A DNA stretch of 64,000 nt from Asaia astilbis JCM 15831 (GTDB lineage Bacteria; Pseudomonadota; Alphaproteobacteria; Acetobacterales; Acetobacteraceae), in assembly GCF_000613845.1 (NCBI RefSeq), contig NZ_BAJT01000019.1:1-64000 (forward strand). Direction: 5' to 3'. Made by a program: the position numbers and the translations under genes. Of this stretch, positions 11,259 to 24,537 are shown piece after piece (the first letter of the stretch is position 1; each line of letters opens with the position of its first letter). The notes under the pieces are model-generated. The model searched no databases. It was not told the DNA's origin and saw only the letters and a program-made list of their open reading frames with translations.

Positions 11259-12716
11259 GTGCCAAGTCAGTTCTTTCGCCGGAGCCTTGCTGTCGCCTGT
11301 TTGATCGGGTCTGTCGCACCGACGACTGCCTGGGCCGGGAACAATGGCGAAGAAGAGACGGCTTCGGAGCCCAGCTATCAGCTCAATGATCCCTTCCCGG
11401 ATCATAAGATGCATTCGACCAGCGTTCCGGCTTTCGGTCAGCCTCAGGCCGTTTTCTACAATCCGTTCGGTCTGACAGACTGGCTGCGTCGTCATGGCAT
11501 TGGCCTGCTTTTCGATAACCTCAATGAGTATGCAGGCGCCGTCACCAAGCCGACGAAGAATGTTGGCGACTACCGACAGGGCTCGAGCAATGCCGGGCAA
11601 TATGCGCTCTCCCTGAATGTCGACTGGGAGCGGATCGCCCATATCAAGGGCTTCGCCACGCATATGGTGGTCACGGGGCGCTATGGCACGCCCGCCAACC
11701 GGATGTTCGGTGACTGGCTCAACCATTCGTCTGAAATCTATGGCGGCGGCGGCAATGTGGTCGTGCATCTTGTCATGGCTTATGGTGAGGAAACGCTCTT
11801 TGGCGGCAAGCTCTCCATCGCAGCAGGGCGCATGCCGGAGCTCTCGGACTTTGTCGCCAGTCCGCTTTTCTGCACCTTTCAGATCAACGCCATCTGCGGT
11901 CGTCCGCGTGCGGCGGCCGATACGGGTGTGGCTTCGACTTTCCCCGCGGGAATCTGGGGCTTGAGGGTACGCGCGCGTCCGTTGCGTGAGTCTTACGTCC
12001 AGCTCGGTCTGTACCTGACCGAGGAAGGGATGTTCTCCTACACGATGAACCGAAGCGGGTTTAAGTTTAACAGCGCCTATATCAACGGTGTGCGCATGCC
12101 GCTGGAGCTGGGGTGGGAACCAAAGTTCAGAGGCCGTCTCCCCGGCCACGTGAAGGTCGGCGCTGCGCTCACCACAACGCCGCTCTCCGATATTCATGAA
12201 GATCAATACGGCGAGCCTTATGCCATCACCGGGCTGGACCAGCGTCAGCACCGGGCGAGCTTCAATACCTGGGTCCTGATGGATCAGAAATTCATGACCT
12301 ATCGGCGGAACAGCCGGGGTCAGGATACTGATTCAGGCCTTACAGCGCTTTGGGGCTTTCTCTACAACGACAAAAGGGTCGCAGTCCGCAACTGGCAGGC
12401 CTATGGCGGTCTGATCAGTCGCGGCACTTTTGCATCACGGCCTAATGACACGATTGCGTTCGTGTTCAGCTACACGGCCATTTCACCGGGTGTGCAAAGG
12501 GTTGAGGAAATGTTGCGTGCCCAAGGCAAGGAGCTGCCTTATCGCGCAACAGGCATCCAGCGGCATGCGATTGTCATGGAAGCCAATTATGGCTGGCGCG
12601 CCTTTCGCGGCGTGTTGATGCAGCCCATGGTCGAGGCGTTTATTCGCCCCAATGGTCAGGGCAACCTGAAAGACGCCGTGCTGCTCGGCTTCAAGACACA
12701 CGTCGAGTTTCTCTGA
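11259..12716 (+). CDS. OprB-family carbohydrate porin
   Basis: A 485-residue outer-membrane protein with a signal peptide ending near TTAWA, then a mature region of alternating aromatic and hydrophobic strands typical of a beta barrel (GKLSIAAGRMPELSDF, AVRNWQAYGGLISRG, FSYTAISP). OprB porins allow sugar diffusion, and acetic acid bacteria carry several. The start is a GTG at 11259 that directly opens the signal peptide; no strong ribosome-binding site is seen. The last residues, HVEFL, end in Leu rather than the usual Phe/Tyr. Confidence 0.8.
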   Translation: MPSQFFRRSLAVACLIGSVAPTTAWAGNNGEEETASEPSYQLNDPFPDHKMHSTSVPAFGQPQAVFYNPFGLTDWLRRHGIGLLFDNLNEYAGAVTKPTKNVGDYRQGSSNAGQYALSLNVDWERIAHIKGFATHMVVTGRYGTPANRMFGDWLNHSSEIYGGGGNVVVHLVMAYGEETLFGGKLSIAAGRMPELSDFVASPLFCTFQINAICGRPRAAADTGVASTFPAGIWGLRVRARPLRESYVQLGLYLTEEGMFSYTMNRSGFKFNSAYINGVRMPLELGWEPKFRGRLPGHVKVGAALTTTPLSDIHEDQYGEPYAITGLDQRQHRASFNTWVLMDQKFMTYRRNSRGQDTDSGLTALWGFLYNDKRVAVRNWQAYGGLISRGTFASRPNDTIAFVFSYTAISPGVQRVEEMLRAQGKELPYRATGIQRHAIVMEANYGWRAFRGVLMQPMVEAFIRPNGQGNLKDAVLLGFKTHVEFL

Positions 12717-12832
12717 AAACATTTTCCTGAAATCCCTGTCATTGCAAGAGGATACAGGCCCATTTCCAGTATCACAGGGGCGTGTGGTATAAGACAGTTT
12801 CTTTCCGTTACCTGAAAACAGGGGAAAACTGC

Positions 12833-13581
12833 ATGGACGCCCAAATAACCGGATCGATCTTCCCAGTACTGCGCATCGCTCTTCAGCCAGGAGAGCGCCT
12901 TGTTGCGGAAACTGGCGAGTTGTCCTGGAAGAGTCCGAATGTCACCCTGAACACCAGCACCTCCGGTGCCGGCAAGAGCGGCTTTCTGGGTTCGGTGTCG
13001 CGCATGATCGCCGGTGGTGGGCTTTTCATGACCGAGTATCGCGCAGAGGGCACGTCCGGAAACGTCGCTTTTGCCGCGAAAATACCCGGGCATATCACGG
13101 AGCATGTGCTCGATGATTCACGCAGCTACATGGTGCATCGCCACGGCTTTATTGCGGGCACAGAGAATGTCCGGATCAATGTTGCTTTCAGCGTAAACTG
13201 AAAGCCGGATTCTTCGGTGGCGAGGGCTTCGTTCTTCAGCGTCTGTCGGGTGAAGGACGATTCTGGGCCGAGCTGGGGGGCGAAGTGATCGTGCATGATC
13301 TGGCCCCCGGTGAGCAGATCGACGTTCACCCCGGCCATGTCGGTATGTTCGAGGAAAGTGTCCAGTTCGACATCACCACATTGCCGGGCATACGCAACAA
13401 GCTGTTCGGCGGAGACGGGTTTTTTCTCGCACGTCTCACAGGCCCGGGGCGCGTCTGGCTTCAGACCCTGACCCTGTCGAACCTCGCGGGCGCCTTAGGC
13501 CCCTATCTTAGCCTGACCGAAGCCAAAGGCGCTGTTGAAGGGGGCTTCCTCGCGTCGGTCCTGCGCAAGGTCATCGACTGA
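12833..13581 (+). CDS. AIM24 / TIGR00266-family protein, frameshifted near 13190
   Basis: Beta-rich protein related to yeast AIM24; function unknown. The first frame runs MDAQITGSIFPVLRIAL to RINVAF; a -1 shift gives RKLKAGFFGGEGFVLQRLSG, the most conserved stretch of the family, and continues to the stop at 13581. Restoring one base in TTTCAG yields about 249 residues, the usual size. The ATG at 12833 follows a GGGGAAAA tract and begins the conserved domain. Confidence 0.8.
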
Positions 13582-13588
13582 AACGCGA

Positions 13589-14385
13589 TCAGATGATGTA
13601 ATCGACCGGAGGCAGGCGCTGGTCCATGCCGAGTGCAGGCATGTTGGTATGGCGCGTGCCGATACGGCGGGCCGGGTTGCCGACCACCGTCGTATAGGGA
13701 GGAACCCCTTCCAGCACGACGGATCCCGCGCCGATCTTGGCGCCTTCTCCCAGCTCGATATTGCCCAGAACGATCGCGCCTGCGCCTACCAGGACGCCGC
13801 GCCTTACCTTGGGGTGACGGTTGCCCGTCGCCTTACCCGTGCCACCCAGGGTAACGCCCTGCAGGAGAGAGACGTCATCCTCGATGATGCAGGTCTCGCC
13901 GATGACGATGCCAGCGCCATGATCGAAAACGAGACGGCGTCCAAGTTTGGCTGCTGGGTGAATGTCCAGATTGAAGCGTTCGCTCACCAGACTTTGCAGA
14001 TGCCGCGCCAGATGCTGACGATCATGCTGCCAGAGCCAGTGCGCGATGCGATAGGCCTGGATTGCGTGATACCCCTTGAAGAAAAGAAATGGCGTCACGT
14101 AGTCGGGGCAGGCGGCATCGCGCTCGAAAATGGCGATCATGTCTTCAGCAGCGGCTTCGGCAATCTCGGGACATTCGACCAGAGCCGACGTCACCAGAGC
14201 CGTGAGCGCCGGAGCAGACAGGGCACGATCGGCCAGTTTGGTGCCAAGAAGTGCCGCAAGAGCACCCTGGAAATTACGATGATCGCTGATGCCGGTGGCG
14301 AAAACACCCTGAATGAGCACGTCGCAGCAGACGGTGCTCTGCTTGAGCATGTCCTGCCAGACGGCGGTCAGATCGGGGGGAGTGG

Positions 14386-14389
<4 letters not shown>
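13589..14389 (-). CDS. cysE: Serine O-acetyltransferase CysE
   Basis: Acetylates serine to O-acetylserine for cysteine synthesis. It has an N-terminal helical domain and a C-terminal left-handed beta helix made of hexapeptide repeats, with DIHPAAKLGRRLVFDHG containing the catalytic Asp/His, GIVIGETCIIEDDVSLLQG and the GGTGKATGNRHPKV loop. At 266 residues it is full length. Its ATG overlaps the stop of the upstream UbiH-like gene (ATGA), so the two are cotranscribed. Confidence 0.93.
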
Positions 14390-17452
<3,063 letters not shown>

Positions 17453-17484
17453 TCCGTCTCTCTGTTACGATCGGGGAAATGCCA

Positions 17485-17989
17485 ATGGTACTGAAACGTT
17501 CTCATGGCCACGCTCTCTTGGCCAGTCTCATGCTGGGGGGCGCTGTGCTCGCCAGTCCCTCGGCTCTGGCGCTTACCGCCAAGGAATGCCATGCGAAGTT
17601 CAAGGCTGCCGGCAAGGCCGGCACTGAACGGGCAGAAATATAAGGACTTCAAGGCAGCCGAGTGCGGTGACGTCTCAACTGCGGCCACGCAGCAGAATAT
17701 GCCGCCAGCCGAGAAGGAAGCAGCTGAGGACAAGAAGGTGACGAGCGACGCGCCAGCATCGCCCGGTGCGGGCATTGCGTCCAAGCCAAGCACGGTAAGC
17801 TCCGGCAGTACGGTGTTTCCGGGCTCTGTCTCGACACAATATGCCAAGCTTTCGCCCGGCAAGGCCCGGATGAAAACCTGCCTTGATCAGTACAACGCCA
17901 ATAAGAGCACAGGCGGAAATGGATCGCTCAAATGGATCCAGAAGGGTGGCGGCTATTATTCGCAATGTAATGCGAAGCTGAAATCCTGA
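17485..17989 (+). CDS. PsiF-like small secreted protein, frameshifted near 17622
   Basis: A signal peptide (MVLKRSHGHALLASLMLGGA to SALA) leads into ECHAKFKAAGKAG and, after a frame change, LNGQKYKDFKAAECG. This is the Cys-containing repeat seen in PsiF-type periplasmic proteins. The C-terminal part has a Ser/Pro/Ala linker and a second Cys pair (MKTCLDQYNANK, YYSQCNAKLKS). The junction needs two bases added or one removed. ATG 17485 is preferred over 17479 because GGGGA lies seven bases upstream. Function of PsiF-like proteins is unknown. Confidence 0.65.
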
Positions 17990-18014
17990 CCTTCACGCCT
18001 GCTAGCGTTTTGAG

Positions 18015-18046
18015 CCGCCCCGTCGATCGATGGGGCGGTTTTTTTT
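18015..18046 (+). terminator. Rho-independent terminator after the PsiF-like gene
   Basis: Stem CCGCCCC/GGGGCGG around a loop containing self-complementary TCGATCGA, followed by eight T residues. It ends the transcript of the plus-strand genes before the convergent metallophosphoesterase. Confidence 0.88.
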
Positions 18047-18070
18047 ATGGTCATCGCCGTGCGATCGTGC

Positions 18071-18808
18071 TCAGCGCCGTACCCTGCCGCTACGGACTCC
18101 AAAGGCGATTTCCGGTCGCCCAGCCAGCTCAGCTTGCCGCGCGGCGGCTTCAAAATCATAGGGAACGGCCCGTAGGTCGACTTTCCATCCTGTATACGCC
18201 CGGGTTACCAGAGCATAACGCGCATGCGGACAGCCTGCCTCCATGACATGGGCGACAGGGAGGTCGTCGGCATAGGCGGGCATCCCGACACTGCCCGGAT
18301 TAACGATAAGAACACCATCGTTCATGACGACACGTGAGATGTGTGTGTGACCACATAACACGAGAGGAGCCTCGTCGGCTCCGACGAGACGAGCGCGGAT
18401 GGCGTCAGGACGATCTAGCCGTGGCTGACCTGTCGATATGTCCTCCAGCGCATAATCCTGATCTCCCCCAGCGGGGCTGCCATGGCAGGCAAATACCTGT
18501 CCATCCAGCAATTTTGCTGTGTCAGGAAGCGACAGGATCCACTCCCAGTGTGCCTCTGAGAGGCGTGGCCGCGCATAGGCGTCGGAGCTTCCTGTGCCAC
18601 CTGACAATAGCTGGCGCTCGTGATTGCCTGCCACGGTCACGGCAGGGAGAGACATCTGAAGATCAGCACTGCGCGCCGGATCGAATGGACCGGATACCAG
18701 ATCTCCCAGATTGATAATCAGGTCGGGATTTTTGGCGGAGAAATCGCGCAGGACGGCTTCCAGCGCCAGGCTGTTTCCATGGACATCTGCGATGACAGCA
18801 ATTTTCAT
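18071..18808 (-). CDS. Calcineurin-like metallophosphoesterase (YfcE/DUF2436-type)
   Basis: About 245 residues beginning MKIAVIADVHGN, with the metal-site motifs DVHGN, NLGDLVSGP, AGNHE, ACHGSP and CGHTH, all characteristic of two-metal phosphoesterases. The frame is open 12 codons further upstream, but 18808 starts the conserved motif at once. The substrate is unknown; relatives include phosphodiesterases and diadenosine tetraphosphatases. It converges on the preceding terminator. Confidence 0.85.
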   Translation of the reverse strand: MKIAVIADVHGNSLALEAVLRDFSAKNPDLIINLGDLVSGPFDPARSADLQMSLPAVTVAGNHERQLLSGGTGSSDAYARPRLSEAHWEWILSLPDTAKLLDGQVFACHGSPAGGDQDYALEDISTGQPRLDRPDAIRARLVGADEAPLVLCGHTHISRVVMNDGVLIVNPGSVGMPAYADDLPVAHVMEAGCPHARYALVTRAYTGWKVDLRAVPYDFEAAARQAELAGRPEIAFGVRSGRVRR

Positions 18809-19090
18809 TCTGATAAAATAATAAATCGGGCTGGGGCCGTCCACTTATCTGGACGAACGACCAATTACTGCGAGCAAGCCGGAACAAAGACGTCAGCAGA
18901 AATCCGCCTGCTGTCGGTCGTGCTCGGTCAAGGCTTTCCTCGTCGGGTGACGCATTCGTGTCCAAGTACACAGGTATATGTTCTGACAGGAGAGTAAAAA
19001 TCCGGGAACCTGACCTGATTACTTTTGCATGAGTAGCATTCGATCAGCCTCTTTTCCAGTGGTCGGACGCGCCTTGATGAGGAGAGGGTG

Positions 19091-19779
19091 ATGGTTAGCA
19101 GAGCGGCACCGGGCGAGCGTCCCGGTCTCAGGTTGTTTCTCGACACGGCTGATCGCGCGGCGCTGGCCCGATGGTTGCCGACCGGACTTTTCCACGGGGT
19201 GACAACCAATCCGACAATTCTGGATCGTGCGGGCCTTCGCAGTCGCTTCGACGACATCGCTCCCTTGGTGCAGGAGATCCTGTCCTGCCCTGTGCAGGAA
19301 GTGCAGGCTCAATGCTGGGGTACAGAGACCGACGCCTGATTGAAACGGGTCTGGCTTTGGCGGCGCTCGATCCACGTCTCGTCGTCAAGGTGCCGATTAC
19401 CGAAAACGGGATCAGGGCAGTGGCGGCTCTCCACGCACGTGGGGTGCGAACCACCCTGACCGCAGTCTATGCCACGCATCAGGCGCTGACGGCTGCTGCG
19501 GCAGAAGCCGATTATGTGGCTCCCTATTTCGGGCGCATCGGCGATAGCGGGCGTGATGCGGTCAGCGTGATTCGGGAGATGAACTCGATCCTTTCCGCCT
19601 CAGGCAGCAAGACGCGGCTCTTGGTCGCCAGTCTTCGGCAGGCTCACGACCTTGCCGCTCTCGCGGCTCTGGGGTGCGATACCTTCACGTTCAGCCCTGC
19701 CGTCGCCGAACAGCTTTTCGCCGACTCTCAGACCGCTGAGGCAGCAGCGGTATTCGAGACAACAGCAGCGGGTCTGTAG
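19091..19779 (+). CDS. Transaldolase / fructose-6-phosphate aldolase-family enzyme, frameshifted near 19334
   Basis: Class I aldolase fold. The N-terminal half has LRLFLDTADRAAL and GVTTNPTILDRAG; after the shift ALIETGLALAALDPRLVVKVPIT contains the Schiff-base Lys, followed by VAPYFGRIGDSGRDA. A missing C in GCC-CTG restores one protein of about 230 residues, near the size of fructose-6-phosphate aldolase and short transaldolases. The ATG at 19091 follows GGAGAGG. It probably works with the next gene, a sugar kinase. Confidence 0.8.
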
Positions 19780-19852
19780 CCTGACGACCTGCGATCCCGG
19801 CGGTCTGTGCCGCCGGAAAGTGTCAGAACATATACAAGCGGAAAGAGCGTTC

Positions 19853-20786
19853 ATGAGCGGATCTGTGCTCTGCCTCGGAGAGGCGGTTATCGACTTTATT
19901 CCCGTTATGTCAGCCGATGGCCCTGCCTATCGCCCCTGTCTGGGTGGTTCTCCCTATAATGTGGCGCGCGCGCTGGGCAGGCTTGGTGTGCCGACCGAAT
20001 ATGGGTGTGCCGTTTCCACAGATCTGTTTGGGGACCAGTTCGTGGCCGGACTTACCGAAAGCCGGGTCGGGCAGCATTTCCTTCAAAGGCTGGATGCGCC
20101 CTCGACGCTGGGCTTCGTCAGCCTCGATCAGGCAGAGCCCGCCTATGCTTTCTTCGATAAGGGCGGGGCGGATCGTATCTGTGAGGACATACCCTCCGAT
20201 CAGGCACTCTCCGGTTGGTACACTGCATTTCGGGTCGATCGCCCTTCTGCGCGAACCCACGGCCTCGGCCTATGAGACGCTTTTTCTGCGCGAGGCGGGA
20301 GGGACGAGGCTGATCAGCTTCGATCCGAATATCCGCGCATCATTGGTGCGCGAGGAAGCGGCGTATCGCGGTCGTGTCGAGAGACTACTGCAGGCGGCCG
20401 ACATCATTAAAATCAGCAGTGCCGACCTCGACTGGCTTTACCCTGGATTGGCGCACGATGCTGCTGCTTCGCGTTGGCTGAAATATCGGGCAAGCGTGGT
20501 CGTTATTACGCATGGTAAAGACGGGGTCAGCGGCTGGAGCCGTCGCGGTCATGCGCATGCTCATGCGATCCCGGTGAAGGTTGTCGATACCGTTGGGGCG
20601 GGTGACAGCTTCATGGCGGGCCTTTTGGCCAGCCTCCACGAAAATGGTCTGCTGACGTCGGCAACGCTAGAAGACCCCTCAACTGAGGCCCTGGGTCACA
20701 TGCTTGCTTATGGCCAGAGAGTCGCTAGCGCAGTCTGTACAAAGCGCGGGGCGAATTCACCCTGGAGAGAAGAACTGCTCGGCTAA
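19853..20786 (+). CDS. PfkB-family sugar kinase (fructokinase-like), frameshifted near 20215
   Basis: Ribokinase-fold enzyme. It starts MSGSVLCLGEAVIDFIP with the GGSPYNVARALGRLG substrate motif; the downstream frame has LHFGSIALL, SFDPNIRASL and the ATP/anion-hole signature DTVGAGDSFMAGLL. The break sits in TCCGGTTGGTAC; removing one T (GGT-GGT) rejoins the frames as SGGTLHFGS. It is 73 bases after the transaldolase-family gene, so the pair may handle fructose or another ketose. Exact sugar unknown. Confidence 0.8.
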
Positions 20787-20910
20787 ACTACAAAACCGAG
20801 CATAACTCGCCTCTGTTGACCCCAACTTCAATTATTCGGATGAATAGGAATCAGACGTCTCTCGAGGAGAGCTGTGTTTTCCATAAAGGTACTGATTGTG
20901 GGAGGGGACC

Positions 20911-20996
20911 TGGTGGAGAGAGTTGGATTCGAACCAACGTAGGCGTACACCAGCGGATTTACAGTCCGCCCCCTTTAGCCACTCGGGCATCTCTCC
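20911..20996 (-). tRNA. tRNA-Tyr (GTA)
   Basis: Reads on the minus strand as a class II tRNA. The 7-bp acceptor stem is GGAGAGA with TCTCTCC, the D arm contains CCCGAGTGGC, the anticodon loop is ACTGTAAATC with anticodon GTA, there is a long variable arm, and the T arm is GGTTCGAATCC. The CCA end is encoded (20911-20913). It stands alone between the sugar kinase and rlmB. Confidence 0.95.
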
Positions 20997-21091
20997 AGGT
21001 CGGGACGGGTGATATGGCGGATCAGGATTGGTGTCAACAAGGCTTCTTCATTTTTGTTGCATGATAAACGGGTTCCTCTAGAAGAGCGCTC

Positions 21092-21882
21092 ATGTCGAAA
21101 CGCCCCTCACGCTCAACCTCGCCCCGCTCTTCGTCCGGTCGCTCTGGCCGCTCAGCCGAGGGGCGCGCTGCGGCCAATGGCTACTGGATGTATGGCCTGC
21201 ACGCCGTCGAGGCGGCTCTGCGCAATTCCGACCGTCACCTGCACGAATTGCTCGTGACGAGCGAAGGCCTCTCGGCGCTTGAGTCAAAGCAGGCACCGAT
21301 CCGTATCTCGCCTAACTTGGTCGAGCGCCAGCGTCTCGATCTGCTTTGTGAGCGCGATGCGGTGCATCAGGCATCTGCCTGCGCGTAGAGCCGCTGACTC
21401 CGCCGTTTCTCGATGAAGTGCTTGAAAGCCGCGAAGGCCCCATTCTTATTCTCGATCAGGTGACCGACCCGCGAAACATCGGCGCCATTTTGCGGTCTGC
21501 GGCGGCATTCGGCGCTGCGGCGCTGGTCGTTCAGGATCGCAATACCCCGCAAGAGGGCGGTGCGCTGGCCAAGGCCGCATCGGGAGCGCTCGATGTCGTC
21601 CCGATTCTGAGAGAGGTCAATCTGTCGCGTATCATTGCCCAGTTGCAGAACGCCGGACTCTGGACGGTCGGACTTGATGCAGGTGGCTCAGTGCTTAAAG
21701 GACAGGGCTTCGCAGGGCGTCGCGTCGCGCTGGTTCTGGGCGCAGAAGGCGCAGGTTTGCGTCGCCTGACGCGTGAAAGCTGTGATGAGATCGCCAGCGT
21801 CTATATGCCCGGCGAGATGGAAAGTCTGAACGTCTCCAACGCCGCCGCCGTCGCCCTTTATGAGCTTGTCCGTCCCGCCTAA
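21092..21882 (+). CDS. rlmB: 23S rRNA (guanosine-2'-O-)-methyltransferase RlmB (TrmH family), frameshifted near 21370
   Basis: SPOUT methyltransferase that modifies 23S rRNA. A basic N-terminal tail precedes YWMYGLHAVEAALRN, the substrate-binding domain; after the break come ILILDQVTDPRNIGAILRSA, LVLGAEGAGLRRL and MESLNVSNAAAVALYE, the three SpoU/TrmH motifs with the knot. The first frame stops in the middle of the linker; adding one G to a GG run (CAG-GGC) gives continuous GICLRVEPLTPPFLDEV. Total about 263 residues, normal for the family. Confidence 0.9.
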
Positions 21883-21999
21883 GGAACGACCTCTCTCGGA
21901 TGCAGGGAGAATTTCACGAGAGCGGGACCCTGCTGCCTGAGCCAGACCGACTATGATAGGCTCCCTCTTCGTCACAGCATTACGAAGAGGAAAGTCCTC

Positions 22000-22998
22000 A
22001 TGAAAGCGGTTGGCTACAAAACACCCGGCGCGTCGGACAGTCTTCAGGATATCGAAATACCCGATCCCACCGCGCCTGAGGGGCGTGATCTTCTGGTGAG
22101 GGTCAAGGCTGTCTCGATAAACCCTGTCGACACCAAAATCCGGCATCGAGCAGGCCCTCTCGACGGAGAGGCATGGCGTGTTCTGGGCTGGGATGCCGCT
22201 GGAATCATCGAGGCTGTCGGGCCGGAGGTGACGTCTTTCTCTGTGGGGGATCGTGTCTTTTACGCAGGGGCGTTGACGCGTCAGGGGAGCAACGCCGAAC
22301 TGCAGCTCGTAGAGGAAACGCTCGTCGGCCATCTGCCCGAAGGTCTCGATTGGGGACAGGCGGCGTCTTTGCCTCTTACAGGGATCACCGCGTGGGAGAT
22401 GCTCTTCGACCGCCTCGCAGTGACGTCGTTGACGCAGGGTGCTCTGCTCGTTGTCGGCGGCGCCGGGGGAGTCGGCTCTATCCTGATCCAGCTCGCGCGC
22501 AAGCTGACAGGCCTCACTGTCATTGCCACGGCCTCACGGTCGCAAACGCAGGAATGGGTGCGTGTCATGGGCGCGCATCACGTCATCGATCATCGCGGTG
22601 ACATGGTCGCGCAGATTCGAGCACTGGGGCTTGAGCATGTCACACATATCGCGTCTTTGACGGCGAGTGACCAGCATCAGTCCTGCTACGAGGAAATTCT
22701 TGCGCCCCAGGGGTCTCTGAGTCTGATCGACGATCCAGAGCGCTTTGATATCGTCGGATTTAAACGCAAGAGTGCCGTGATCTCATGGGAGTTCATGTTC
22801 ACGAGATCTCTTTTCAGCACTCCGGATCGGGGGCGACAGCACGATATTCTGGAGCAGATCTCGTCTCTTGTTCAGGCAGGAGAGATCGTTCCCACCGAGC
22901 AGAAGCGGGTGATCGGCCTGAACGCCCAAAATCTGATTGACCTGCATCGAGAGAGTGAGAGCGGTGCCAGCATTGGCAAAAGCGTCCTGATCTTCTGA
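22000..22998 (+). CDS. Zinc-type alcohol dehydrogenase-like oxidoreductase
   Basis: Medium-chain dehydrogenase/reductase of the TIGR02817-like group (NADPH-dependent quinone or enone reductase). It begins MKAVGYKTPGASDSL, has SINPVDTKIR and LGWDAAGIIEAVG, and a Rossmann motif LLVVGGAGGVGSILIQLARKL. No catalytic zinc Cys/His cluster is evident despite the usual family name. Full length at 332 residues; stands alone with its own ribosome-binding site (GAGGAAAG). Substrate unknown. Confidence 0.85.
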   Translation: MKAVGYKTPGASDSLQDIEIPDPTAPEGRDLLVRVKAVSINPVDTKIRHRAGPLDGEAWRVLGWDAAGIIEAVGPEVTSFSVGDRVFYAGALTRQGSNAELQLVEETLVGHLPEGLDWGQAASLPLTGITAWEMLFDRLAVTSLTQGALLVVGGAGGVGSILIQLARKLTGLTVIATASRSQTQEWVRVMGAHHVIDHRGDMVAQIRALGLEHVTHIASLTASDQHQSCYEEILAPQGSLSLIDDPERFDIVGFKRKSAVISWEFMFTRSLFSTPDRGRQHDILEQISSLVQAGEIVPTEQKRVIGLNAQNLIDLHRESESGASIGKSVLIF

Positions 22999-23015
22999 GC
23001 GGGAAGGTCAGCCAC

Positions 23016-23842
23016 TCAGGCAAGAATTCGAACGCCGTTTTCCGATGCCTGAGGGGAGCGCCAGAACATGCCGCCTGCCAGCCGTTCCTGCACGGCGGGC
23101 GGCAGGATGCAGCGTCGCTCAATGAAGTTGACCTCTTTGCGCAAGCTATGCAGTCCGGGCGTGAGAGGGCTTGGTCGAACGGCGTGTGATCGGCGCCTTC
23201 GACGCAGTCGAGAGCGTAGTCATGCTCGGGAAGGGCAAGTTCGCGGGTCAGGGCGGCAAGTGTCGCCTTGGGATAGCGCGCAAGATAGTCGTAATCGAGC
23301 AGGATGAGCCGATTGGCGAATGGACCATGGAACGCTTCAATCAACACGCGCCACGCATAACCGAATACCCCATCGGGCGAGAGAAGGTGGTCAAGCCTGT
23401 CATGTTGGGTCGCACGTTTGCCGATCGGCACGAGGTGGGACGATAAAATAGGGTCGCGCACGATCAGACGCTCGAGTGAATCGAGGATCCAGACCGGATC
23501 GCGCACGCAGCAGATGACCCGCGCTTTTGGAAAAACACTCTCGATCAGACCGAGGCGCGCGCACCAGTCACGGTGGGTATCGATGACGATGTTTCCGGTG
23601 CGACCCGGAGCGTAATAACTCTCGAGAAGCTGACGAAGCACCCGGTCACGTTTGGCCGTGTCGAAATCGCGCGCATATTCGCCTTCAGCCATGAGAGAGG
23701 AAACGCGCAGGATCATCGGCGCGACAGGGGAGGTCCTGCCAGAGGTCGTCAGAGCAGGGTTCTGGGAAAGAAGTGCGGAGAGAAGCGTGGAGCCCGAGCG
23801 GGGAAGGCCGGAGATAAAATGGACATCGGGGCTGGGCGGCAT
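23016..23842 (-). CDS. Sulfotransferase family protein, frameshifted near 23156
   Basis: PAPS-type sulfotransferase fold: the N-terminal PSB loop FISGLPRSGSTLLSALLSQNP, a 3'-phosphate motif region CVRDPVWILDSLERL, and KATLAALTRELALPEHDY. The annotated frame loses homology after FDQALSRP; in the -1 frame it reads GLHSLRKEVNFIERRCILPP and ends VRILA at 23016. One missing G in CCG-GGA explains this and also removes an unlikely overlap with the upstream oxidoreductase gene. Whether it transfers sulfate or is a divergent member is unknown. Confidence 0.8.
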
Positions 23843-24105
23843 GACGCAGGCAGATCCTTTCTAACGGGGTCGTCTGTCCGCCTATCGGGGCCCACAAGGC
23901 GCGGCAATAGGGCTGCAATGCCGCAGGTCTGTCACTAAAAAATCACATACAATAGAAAACCTTTGTCTTCCTGAAGCGCTTCACCATTTCCGCACGTAAC
24001 CGATGCAAATAGGACACAGGTCACTTTTCGTAACTGTGTGAAATATTTGGATCCTTTGCCGGTATCAGCCGGGATCACGGGCATTATCCGTACAGGAGAG
24101 CTAAA

Positions 24106-24495
24106 ATGGGCATTTTCAGCACGATCATGACAAAGATCTTTGGCCATGCAGAAGCCGCACCTTCAAGCGGTTCGTCGGGCAGCGCGGCAACCACGCCAGA
24201 AGCGGCGACCGCATCGGCTCCTTCGGCTCCCAGCTCGCCTGTCGATGTTCAGGCCGTGCTGACCGCTCTGGCCGAGCAGAAGGGCCAGACACTTAACTGG
24301 CGCACATCGATTGTCGATCTGCTGAAGCTGCTGGACATGGACAGTTCACTGGAGGCGCGCAAGCATCTAGCGCAGGAGCTGCACTACTCCGAGAGCACGG
24401 AAGACAGCGCGGCAATGAATGTCTGGCTCATCCGTCAGGTCATGCAGAAGCTTGCCGAAAATGGTGGCAAGGTTCCGGAAGACCTACGTCACTAA
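24106..24495 (+). CDS. DUF3597 domain protein
   Basis: A 129-residue cytoplasmic protein. After MGIFSTIMTKIFG there is a Ser/Ala/Thr/Pro-rich linker (about residues 17-45), then the DUF3597 core VDVQAVLTALAEQKGQTLNWRTSIVDLLKLLDMDSSLEARK. The family resembles LysM-adjacent YgaU-type neighbours in other genomes; its function is unknown. AGGAGAG precedes the ATG. About 260 bases of non-coding sequence upstream should hold its promoter. Confidence 0.85.
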   Translation: MGIFSTIMTKIFGHAEAAPSSGSSGSAATTPEAATASAPSAPSSPVDVQAVLTALAEQKGQTLNWRTSIVDLLKLLDMDSSLEARKHLAQELHYSESTEDSAAMNVWLIRQVMQKLAENGGKVPEDLRH

Positions 24496-24504
24496 AAATC
24501 AGCA

Positions 24505-24530
24505 GCGCGTCCCTTTAAACGGGGACGCGC
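24505..24530. terminator. Hairpin between convergent DUF3597 gene and ptsP
   Basis: A 9-bp GC-rich stem (GCGCGTCCC with GGGACGCGC) and short loop, located 9 bases after the DUF3597 stop and 7 bases beyond the ptsP stop. It lacks a T tail on either strand, so it may be a weak bidirectional terminator or mRNA 3'-end stabiliser. Confidence 0.5.
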
Positions 24531-24537
24531 GCGACAT

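Noticed and set aside
11232..12251. 339-codon minus-strand ORF
   Set aside because: Antisense to the OprB-type porin; composition typical of a reverse-frame shadow.
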